A stretch of DNA of 36,509 nt from an uncultured Lewinella sp. (GCA_937949535.1 CALEDI010000029.1:1-36509); one strand, 5' to 3'; numbered from the stretch's first letter, positions 27,728 to 35,408 are shown. Made by a program: numbers and translations. Notes: a model not told the origin generated them from the letters alone.

Positions 27728-28378
27728 ATGAAGGATCGCCCACACGAACTTCCCAACATCGCCGAAGCTGAGCAAGACGGCGATTTTTCCTTTCACCCCC
27801 GTAACGTGGTGCTCACGCTACTGCTGTTCAGCCTCACGATGCTGTTCTTGGCGATGTCGGCAGCCTTCGTTTACACCCGCATACAGAGCGACCTGCCGCC
27901 CATAAAGCTGCCTGTTTTGTTCATCATCAACACTGCCATCCTCATCGCGGGGAGTTACACCATGATCTTGGCCAAGCGGGCGTATTTGGCCGACGATACC
28001 CAGCGGTACATCAAAATGCTCTGGTACACGATGGGGCTATCCGTGTTTTTTCTCGGTATGCAGTGCATCGCGTGGTACTTGCTCTTTAACCAACAGATTT
28101 ACATCACCTCAGACAACTCTGCGGGCTACCTCTACGTCATCAGTGGTCTACACTTCGCCCACGTTATTGGCGGTATTCCATTCTTAGGTTACTTCCTCTA
28201 CCAGGCCCGGAAATACATGAAAGAGCCCGTCTCCGTACTGGTTTACTTCTCCGACCCTTCCAAGCGGCTCAACCTTCGGCTCCTGACCATGTACTGGCAC
28301 TTTCTGGATGCACTCTGGATTTACCTGGTGCTGTTCTTTTTTGTCAATCAGCTCATTTGGCAATTCTTTCCTGGGTGA
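27728..28378 (+). CDS. Cytochrome c oxidase subunit III family protein
   Basis: Multi-TM, SGLHFAHVIGGIPFLGYFLYQARK and MYWHFLDALWIYLVLFFFV. Confidence 0.88.
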   Translation: MKDRPHELPNIAEAEQDGDFSFHPRNVVLTLLLFSLTMLFLAMSAAFVYTRIQSDLPPIKLPVLFIINTAILIAGSYTMILAKRAYLADDTQRYIKMLWYTMGLSVFFLGMQCIAWYLLFNQQIYITSDNSAGYLYVISGLHFAHVIGGIPFLGYFLYQARKYMKEPVSVLVYFSDPSKRLNLRLLTMYWHFLDALWIYLVLFFFVNQLIWQFFPG

Positions 28379-28446
28379 GGTTCTTTGCGGTATTGCTTAC
28401 GGCTGAAGCCCTACGGGCTATATGGGGAAGATTGTTAAATTGCACC

Positions 28447-29823
28447 ATGAATCAACTCCTCCTCCTCCCCTTCTTCCTGTTATCCTTTACGGCCTTATTT
28501 GGCCAGACGCCGCCAGCCGCAGATGCGCGCCTCTACGACATCGCCGAAGCGCCTTCGGCAGATCGGTTGGAAGCCGACATCACCAAGTTGGCCGGTTTCG
28601 GTACGCGCCACACCCTGAGCGATACGACCTCGGCTACGCGGGGCATCGGAGCGGCTAGGCGTTGGATCTTCGACGAGTTCAACCGCATTAGCAAAGACTG
28701 TGGTGGCTGCTTGGAGGTCTTCTTTCAGCGCAACCTCGTACCGGCGGGCGAGAGCCGCCGCATCCCCGAGCCTACTTGGGTAGTCAACGTGATCGCCATA
28801 CAGCGCGGCACGGCCGACCCCAACCGGATGGTGATGATGAGCGGCGACATCGACAGCCGCATCAGCGACCCGCTGAACGGTATAGATGATAGCCCCGGCG
28901 CCAACGACAACGCCTCCGGCATGGCAGGCGTATTGGAAGCAGCGCGGGTACTGACGAAGTATAAGTTTGCGGGCTCGGTAGTATATGCAGGGCTGAGCGG
29001 CGAGGAGCAAGGTTTGTTTGGCGGCAAAGGCTTAGCACAGCACGCCAAAGACAACGGCTGGAACCTCCTCGGCGTCCTCAACAACGACATGATCGGCAAC
29101 ATCACCGGCGTTGATGGCGTAACGGACAACCAGTCTTTCCGCATCTTCAGCGAGCCCTACTACCCCGATGATGCGAACGACGAGCGCAAGAACATCTACC
29201 GCCGCTTCTTCGGCGGCGAAGTAGACGGCCCCAGCCGCCAGTTGGCCCGCTACGTCCACCGCGTCACGGAGCAATACACCACCAACCTGAAACCAATGCT
29301 TATTTACCGGCTAGATCGGTTTGGGCGCGGTGGTCACCACCGCCCCTTCAACGACGCCAACATGCCCGGCATCCGCATCATGGAAACCCACGAAAACTAT
29401 ACCCAACAACACCAAGACCTCCGCACCGAAGACGGCATCGAGTACGGAGACCGCCTCAAGCACGTCAACTTCCCCTACGCCGCCAAGCTCACCGGCGTCA
29501 ATGCTATTTCCCTCGCCGGTCTGGCCGCCGCGCCTCCTCCCCCACCCCTCGTCATGATCGGCGGAACGGTACAGCCCAGCGCCCGACTAAAATGGGACAA
29601 ACCCGAAACCAAAACCGAAATAGCGGGCTACTACGTCCATTATCGCCTAACCACTGCGCCACAGTGGACCCACAAACGCTTCGTACCCGCAGACAAACTG
29701 ACGTACACCTTCACCAACATCGTGGTAGACAACTACTTCTTCGGCGTTTCCTCGGTCGGGAAGGACGGTAACGAGAGTTACGTGGTGTTTCCGAGTACGC
29801 TTATTCCGAGGGGGACTAAGTAG
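28447..29823 (+). CDS. M28-family metallopeptidase, secreted, with FnIII-like C-terminus
   Basis: SGDIDSRI, SPGANDNASGMAGVLEAARVL, AGLSGEEQGLFGGKGLA; start refined to MNQLLLLPFFLLSFTALFGQ. Confidence 0.9.
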   Translation: MNQLLLLPFFLLSFTALFGQTPPAADARLYDIAEAPSADRLEADITKLAGFGTRHTLSDTTSATRGIGAARRWIFDEFNRISKDCGGCLEVFFQRNLVPAGESRRIPEPTWVVNVIAIQRGTADPNRMVMMSGDIDSRISDPLNGIDDSPGANDNASGMAGVLEAARVLTKYKFAGSVVYAGLSGEEQGLFGGKGLAQHAKDNGWNLLGVLNNDMIGNITGVDGVTDNQSFRIFSEPYYPDDANDERKNIYRRFFGGEVDGPSRQLARYVHRVTEQYTTNLKPMLIYRLDRFGRGGHHRPFNDANMPGIRIMETHENYTQQHQDLRTEDGIEYGDRLKHVNFPYAAKLTGVNAISLAGLAAAPPPPPLVMIGGTVQPSARLKWDKPETKTEIAGYYVHYRLTTAPQWTHKRFVPADKLTYTFTNIVVDNYFFGVSSVGKDGNESYVVFPSTLIPRGTK

Positions 29824-29827
29824 GCGT

Positions 29828-29922
29828 TAGCAATCAGGATTCAGGGTTCAGAGTTCAGCAATCAGTTAGCAACGGTAGCCAGCCTGAATGCTGAATACTG
29901 AACGCTAAATCCTGAATGCTAC
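29828..29922. repeat. Inverted repeat built from heptamer-like CTGAATN units between convergent genes
   Basis: CAGGATT CAGGGTT CAGAGTT CAGCAAT CAG facing CTGAATG CTGAATA CTGAACG CTAAATC CTGAATG CT; arms of about 40 bp pair with few mismatches. Confidence 0.85.
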
Positions 29923-29931
29923 CCTTTGGGC

Positions 29932-31011
29932 TTACTTCCCCATGCTCCGGAAGCTGTCCGCTTCTCCGCCCGAGGGGATCATCTCTGCCACGCCGTCTCG
30001 TAGTTGGTCGTAGAGTAGGGCAGCTTCGTTGCGGTTCATTTGGTTTAGCTCCTTGAAGAAGCGAGCTGCGAAACGTTGTACGATGGTACGGTCTTCGGTG
30101 GGTAGGTACTGAAAGTTGGCGATCAGGTCGATCACTTGGCGGCGCTTGTCTTTGAAGCGGTCTGCGACTTTGCGCATCACGTCGTCAGACTGGGCGTAGC
30201 CTTGGTAGATGCGGTGGTAGATGCTCTGCTGCCCGATTTCGGAAGTTGGGCTGGCGTAGGGTGCGCCGACCCAGCCGCTGAAGTCGAAATCATAACCTAC
30301 GGGAACGAGTTCACCGGTAGGCATTTCAACGACCTTCATGTTGCGAGCCATCGGCATGCTGAAGTCTCCGTTGCTGAACAGGTACTGCGTCAGGGCGTGG
30401 GTGGCTTCGGCGGTAGGGTTGTAAGCGTCGGCGGGTAGGCCGAGGGCGTTGTCTACTTCCTTGCCGCCTAGGCGGGCGGCCATTTCGTCGGTATTTTCGA
30501 TGATGAAGCCTTCCTCGGTACGGTCTGGGTAGTTGCCGTTGGCATCGGCGTAGGTGATCATGACGCGCTGAACGCGGAAGCTTTGCGGCGTCAGGGTGTT
30601 GTAGACGCGGTAGGCGAGGTACTCTTTCAGTACGAGGTTCTTCGCATCGGGGTCAGAGGAACAGGTAGAGACGAGTTTGTACTTGTCCCAGTTTTGCAAA
30701 CCAGCTGCTTTGAGGTCTTTCTTGCCGAAGTCCAGCTTTAGCGGTGCGAACTCGCAACGCTGGCGGCGGAACTTACCTCGGATACTGACGTTTAGGTCCC
30801 AGTTTTGGGCGGTGCCGTTCACGTCTGTAAACGCCAGTTTGGCGTCTTGCTTGGTGCGCACCTTTGCCAACACACTGTCTACCGGCACCTCCAAGCGGAT
30901 CGCGAGGGGCGTATCATCATCGCTGTACACCAAATCAAAAATCGACTGGGCAGAGAGGGATTGTAGGAAGAGGAAGAAAGCGAGGGCTACGAATGTCCGG
31001 GCGTACATCAT
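29932..31011 (-). CDS. Conserved secreted hypothetical protein
   Basis: Signal peptide ARTFVALAFFLFLQSLSAQ; 359 aa. Confidence 0.6.
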   Translation of the reverse strand: MMYARTFVALAFFLFLQSLSAQSIFDLVYSDDDTPLAIRLEVPVDSVLAKVRTKQDAKLAFTDVNGTAQNWDLNVSIRGKFRRQRCEFAPLKLDFGKKDLKAAGLQNWDKYKLVSTCSSDPDAKNLVLKEYLAYRVYNTLTPQSFRVQRVMITYADANGNYPDRTEEGFIIENTDEMAARLGGKEVDNALGLPADAYNPTAEATHALTQYLFSNGDFSMPMARNMKVVEMPTGELVPVGYDFDFSGWVGAPYASPTSEIGQQSIYHRIYQGYAQSDDVMRKVADRFKDKRRQVIDLIANFQYLPTEDRTIVQRFAARFFKELNQMNRNEAALLYDQLRDGVAEMIPSGGEADSFRSMGK

Positions 31012-31584
31012 GGTTAGGGAATTTTACTGTTGCTCGGGGAAGGAGAGGGAGAGTAAGTAGGTAAGGGATTAAGGTTGGCGCGATCGCGGGTGCAAGGAGG
31101 GGGTTATAAGAGCACCGTTGCGTACCACAAAGGTCTGCCTTTTAAACAGTACAAAGCAAGCCTTGTTGGGTCTTCAAAGCCATCGTATTGCAGAATTAAT
31201 ACTGGTTTTACACATGCACCGCTCATCCATAAAGAATAAAAATCTGCCATTTCTCGTAAATCCGTACAATTTGCCGTAAACGTTCATATCGAGCGTTTTA
31301 CCTAGGCTTAAGTCAATCCCAGACCAAACCGCCCCGTTTCAGAGCTTTTTTTGCGGTGCTGAAAAAAAGATGAAAGTTTAACATTTTAAAAGGCTGGAAG
31401 CTTGCTTTAAAACCTGCTTTTGCACCTGCGTCCGCGCCTCTTGAATCGTTTTGTTGTTCGGTCGGTGGTGGCTTATGCTTGGTTTGGAACCACGGCAAAC
31501 GTGTCAAACACTAAAGTACTCCCCTAACCCCTCCGAAGAAAAAGGGCGGGCGCAAACCAAATTGTTCTGTATTAGTGGTTCGTC

Positions 31585-31799
31585 AAGTTTGACTTTAGCA
31601 CCAACGAAGTTTCCCCGTCCGGACGCCCGCAGGTCCCTTGCCCTTATTCGCTGCTTCGCAGCTCGGGCAAGGGACGCTACGGGGTCCTCGCCCACCCTCG
31701 TAGCAGGACCCCGTAGCGTCCAGTGAATCCTGAAGCGAAGCGCAAGGATTTACTGGACCTGCGGGCGTCCGGTTGGTGATTGGTACTAGAATCAAACTT
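31585..31799. repeat. Nested inverted-repeat element predicted to fold as a four-way (cloverleaf) structure
   Basis: 18-bp outer arms CCGGACGCCCGCAGGTCC (31619-31636)/GGACCTGCGGGCGTCCGG (31755-31772) enclosing three further hairpins; flanked by caccaac/gttggtg and aagtttga/tcaaactt. Confidence 0.85.
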
Positions 31800-31808
31800 T
31801 AAAGACCA

Positions 31809-34800
31809 CTAGTTCGCAACGGCCCTTGGTGTCGCCCCCGAAAAGAGCCGGTAAAGTAGCGGCACAACATAAAGGCTGCCCAACGTGCCGACCAGCAAAC
31901 CGCCGATCACGGTAATCGCCAATGGCTGCTGCAACTCCGCCCCGAGGCCGCTCGTGAAAAGCACCGGCGCGAGGGCCAAAATGGTGGTGAGCGATGTCAT
32001 CACGATAGCCCGTAAACGACGGCGGCTGGCTTCCTTGATGGCTGCCGAAAGCGACATCCCCGCCGCCCGCGCCCGCTCAATCATATCTACTTTTATGATC
32101 GCATCATTGACCACGATGCCACCCGTAACCACCATGCCGATGAGGCTGAGGAGGTTCAAACTGCCGCCCGTAAGCCAGAGCGCCAACAACGAACCGACGA
32201 GGCTAACCGGAACCACCAACAGCACCACCAGCGGCAGTCTCACACCCTCGAACTGGGCCGCAAGAATGAGGTAAAGCAGCAGTAAACTGACGAGCAAAAC
32301 ACCGCCCAACTCACCAATCCGGGATTGATCGGTGAGGAACCGCCCCGCCAATTGGCTCGTGAATTCTGGATAGTCGGTTACGATGGTTTCGAGTTGGGCG
32401 ATGTCTTCGGCGGTCGGTGCTCCGGCGAAGACGAGGGCCAAGTATTCGCCCGCACGGTCTGCGGTCAGGACGCGGTAATCGGGCTGTTTGCGGAGGTGGA
32501 GGAGCTGGCGAAGCGGGATTTCATTGCCGTCTTCGTTGGTGACGGTGGCGGCCAGCAGGCGGTCGGTAGACAAGCCGTCGGCACCGGCCAGCAACACCGG
32601 CAGGGCACGGTCGTTGGCGCGCAAACTGGTGACTTCGTTCTCGCTGAAGAGCGTCAGCATCCGGTCGCGCAAACGCGCGGACGCGACGCGGGATGTAGCG
32701 AGCGCAGGATAGTTTATTTGTAGGGAAATCGCCTCATTGCGAGCGGGCGGCGCGGGGAAGAAGCCCTCTTTTTGTAGGCGATCTAGGAGCGGTTGCACGC
32801 GCTCCCAGTCCGGTGTTTCGCGGCCACCAGCGGCCCGAAGGCGAAGTTCGAGGTAGGGCGCGTCGTTGAGGAAAATACGGTCGAAAAGGTTCGCTACGGG
32901 CCGCATCGAAAAGGTAGCGGCGGGATGCTTTTTGCGCTGGTTGGCCAGCCACTCATCGGCAAAACCGGATGCTGGCGCGGCGGGCAGAAAAAACTGCACT
33001 TCGGAGGCGTTGGTCGCTTGGTTTTCCTCGGCTAGGAGGAACTGGTTTTCGCCAATCAGGGCACTGGCTTCTCCTCCAAATTGCGCTTGCCAGTCGTTCA
33101 TCAGGGCGCGGACGCGGGTGCGGTGAACGCTGAGGGGCAGGGCTTCTGACCAGTCGATGTTCAGTTGGTAATCCGAGCGAGAGAGATCCGGGAAGCCTTG
33201 GGTAGGGAGGGCTTTTAAGCTTAGGTAACCCACGGCCAGCCAGGGGAGGAGGAAGAGGAGGAGGTAGAGGGACCGGGGGCGGCGCGGGACCTGGACCTGG
33301 ACCCCGGACCGGCCACGGCCCCCGGCCCGGACCGGCCCCCGCCCCCGGACTTCGTCCGGGGATATCCGAGGGATCGTCGCTACGCGACGGCTCGTGTGGG
33401 AGGCGTCGGAGCCAGATAAGAGCACGCTCAGCATCGGGAGGAGGAAGTAGGCGACGAGTAGGGACGCCGCCAAGGCGAGCGTGACGGCAATGGCCTGGTC
33501 GCGAAAGAGGGCTCCGGCGATGCCACTGAGCAAGACCAAGGGGAGGAAGACGGCAATGGTCGTTAGGGCACTGGAGATCAGGGGGCGGATGACTTCGTTG
33601 GCGGCGGCAGCGGTTTGGGGTACGTTGCCCTCTCCCCCGGCCCTACGCCCCCCAGCCCCCAAGGGGGGAGACATGTTGGAAGTGTTGGAAAGCCCCCCAA
33701 CCCCCAAGGGGGGAGAAACGTTGGAGGTGTCGGCGTATTGGGGTGTTTCTCGGTAACTGGCAATATTGTCGAGCACAATGATCGAGTTGTCGATCATGAG
33801 GCCGAGGCCGAGGATTAGCCCGGCGAGGGAGATGACGTTGATGGATAGGCCCGCTAGGTAGAAGCCGAGAAGGGCTATGAGTAGGGCAATAGGTACGGCT
33901 AGGCCGATGAGTAGTGGCCGCCGCCACTCGCGGAAGAAGGCGAAGAGGACGAGGATAGCGAAGCCCGCTCCGTAGAGAAGGCCGCCGGAGAGGTTGTCTA
34001 TGCTGGCGCGGAGGACGGCCGTTTGGTCGTTGTTGAGCTTGAAGCGGAGTTCGGGGTACTCGCCTTCGAGGTCAGCGATGAGGGTTTGGAGGTTTTCGCG
34101 GAGGTCGAACAGTCTGGCGTCGGCGCGCTTGCGGATGGTGAAGATTACGCCGGGGGCACCGTCGTGGAGGAAGAGACCACGGGGCGGTTCGGCTTCGTAG
34201 GTGACGGTGGCTAGGTCGGAGAGGGGGACGGTGCGCTCGCTACCAGTAAGCCCCCCCCCGGCCCCTTCCCGAGGTGGAGGGGAGACATCTCCGATCCGGA
34301 GATACAAGTTTTCGAGGTCTTCGACGGTGCGGAGGTCTCCGGTGAAGCGAACGGCGTACTGGTAGTGGCCGTCGGCCAACAGGAGGCCGCCGAGCTCTAC
34401 ATTGGCGGCGCGGAGGAGGTTGGCGAGGTCGGCTTCGGTTTTGCCCAAGGCCCGCAGCGCGGCCTGCTTTGGCCGGACGACGATGCGGGGTGTCGCCTGG
34501 CCGGAAAGGTCGGCGAAGGCGACTTCGTTTAGCTGTTCTAGGCGGCGGCGTAGGACGTTTTGGGCTAGGGCGGAGAGGGGAAGAAGGTCCCCGGACTGCG
34601 TCCGGGGAGATCCGAAGGGTAATCGCTCCGCGATAGCTGGCGTTGGAGGCGAGGCAGGAGGGGCAGATGTTGGAGGAGGGGATGCTCGCTGCGCTCGTGA
34701 CCCCACCCCCGGCCCCTCCCCGGGGGGGAGGGGAGGCGTGGGAGGCGTTGGAGACGTTGGAGACGAAGTAGATGTTGGAGATGTGACACCTCCCCCGGCC

Positions 34801-35408
34801 TTGCTCCCCCTTTGGGGGCTGGGGGGCGTAGGGCCGGGGGAGAGGGTACGCAACGTAACACTCAACTGTACCACCGGAATATCACTAACATCAGTCGCCA
34901 GCACCCGGGGCCGTTCTACCTCGCGCGGTAGGCGGTTCATGGCTTGGTCGATCTTTTCGTTTACTTCGATGAAGGCGAGGTCGGGATCGGTGCCGAAGGG
35001 GAAGTCTAGGTAGAGCACGGCGGCTTCCTCGCGGGCGCGGGAGCGGATACCGCTCAGGTTGTTGACTTGGAGGAGGGTATTGCGCAAAGGCGCTACTACG
35101 GCATCTTCCACCGTCCGTGCCGCAGCGTTGGGGTAGCTGACTTGTACGCTTACGCGGGGGATACCCACTTCGGGGAGCAACGACACCGGTAGCTGGCCTG
35201 CGGCCAGCAGGCCGAGGACGATGGCCGCCAAAGTGGTTAGAAGGACGGCGACGGGGCGGTTGAGGAGGTTGGTCAGGATGGCAGCCGAGGGTTTGAAGGA
35301 GTGTTTTTGCTTGAGGCGCAATATACTTTGGGTTTCATCAAAATGCCCAATCCTGCAGAAGTTGCCCGGTGTTCCCGTACTTAATTCAGCACCGAATACT
35401 TTGAGCAT
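31809..35408 (-). CDS. RND-family efflux transporter permease subunit with repeat-derived insertions
   Basis: RPVAVLLTTLAAIVLGLLAAGQLPVSLLPEVGIPRVSVQVSYPNAAARTVEDAV, LIGLAVPIALLIALLGFYLAGLSINVISLAGLILGLGLMIDNSIIVLDNI, GMVVTGGIVVNDAIIKVD. 1199 aa; start codon uncertain. Confidence 0.9.
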   Translation of the reverse strand: MLKVFGAELSTGTPGNFCRIGHFDETQSILRLKQKHSFKPSAAILTNLLNRPVAVLLTTLAAIVLGLLAAGQLPVSLLPEVGIPRVSVQVSYPNAAARTVEDAVVAPLRNTLLQVNNLSGIRSRAREEAAVLYLDFPFGTDPDLAFIEVNEKIDQAMNRLPREVERPRVLATDVSDIPVVQLSVTLRTLSPGPTPPSPQRGSKAGGGVTSPTSTSSPTSPTPPTPPLPPGEGPGVGSRAQRASPPPTSAPPASPPTPAIAERLPFGSPRTQSGDLLPLSALAQNVLRRRLEQLNEVAFADLSGQATPRIVVRPKQAALRALGKTEADLANLLRAANVELGGLLLADGHYQYAVRFTGDLRTVEDLENLYLRIGDVSPPPREGAGGGLTGSERTVPLSDLATVTYEAEPPRGLFLHDGAPGVIFTIRKRADARLFDLRENLQTLIADLEGEYPELRFKLNNDQTAVLRASIDNLSGGLLYGAGFAILVLFAFFREWRRPLLIGLAVPIALLIALLGFYLAGLSINVISLAGLILGLGLMIDNSIIVLDNIASYRETPQYADTSNVSPPLGVGGLSNTSNMSPPLGAGGRRAGGEGNVPQTAAAANEVIRPLISSALTTIAVFLPLVLLSGIAGALFRDQAIAVTLALAASLLVAYFLLPMLSVLLSGSDASHTSRRVATIPRISPDEVRGRGPVRAGGRGRSGVQVQVPRRPRSLYLLLFLLPWLAVGYLSLKALPTQGFPDLSRSDYQLNIDWSEALPLSVHRTRVRALMNDWQAQFGGEASALIGENQFLLAEENQATNASEVQFFLPAAPASGFADEWLANQRKKHPAATFSMRPVANLFDRIFLNDAPYLELRLRAAGGRETPDWERVQPLLDRLQKEGFFPAPPARNEAISLQINYPALATSRVASARLRDRMLTLFSENEVTSLRANDRALPVLLAGADGLSTDRLLAATVTNEDGNEIPLRQLLHLRKQPDYRVLTADRAGEYLALVFAGAPTAEDIAQLETIVTDYPEFTSQLAGRFLTDQSRIGELGGVLLVSLLLLYLILAAQFEGVRLPLVVLLVVPVSLVGSLLALWLTGGSLNLLSLIGMVVTGGIVVNDAIIKVDMIERARAAGMSLSAAIKEASRRRLRAIVMTSLTTILALAPVLFTSGLGAELQQPLAITVIGGLLVGTLGSLYVVPLLYRLFSGATPRAVAN
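33285..33404. repeat. Insertion block D within the RND ORF
   Basis: CCCCGGAC-TTC-GTCCGGGG and CGTCGC-TAC-GCGACG hairpins plus 12-bp direct repeat CCCGGACCGGCC (33303-33314, 33326-33337). Confidence 0.75.
33615..33740. repeat. Insertion block C within the RND ORF (45-bp tandem units plus 41-bp element)
   Basis: gccccccagcccccaaggggggagacatgttgga (33647-33680) and gccccccaacccccaaggggggagaaacgttgga (33692-33725). Confidence 0.8.
34249..34289. repeat. Insertion block B within the RND ORF
   Basis: cccccggccccttcccgaggtggaggggag, about 27/30 matches to 34706-34735. Confidence 0.7.
34588..34846. repeat. Insertion block A within the RND ORF (composite of several modules)
   Basis: Hairpin module, 9-mer-like cgttggaga repeats, CCCCTCCCC/GGGGAGGGG module and 41-bp element in series. 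Confidence 0.8.

Noticed and set aside
21515-31516. Possible conserved GTGTCAAAC string downstream of GCACCTGCG motif copies (21531, 31505)
   Set aside because: Only two clear instances at similar spacing (about 60 bp), too few to call without a genome-wide search.
31451-31795. Short ORFs on both strands across the cloverleaf element
   Set aside because: They translate palindromic DNA on both strands, with no family resemblance and no consistent start context.
33578-34861. Alternative-frame ORFs (66, 94, 98, 203 aa) in the RND gene
   Set aside because: High G/C content and repeat modules lack stops in many frames; the RND frame carries all the conserved motifs.
31809-35408. RND gene as a decaying pseudogene
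   Set aside because: The frame stays open through every insertion and all core TM and charged motifs remain, which argues for continued selection; expression still needs testing.
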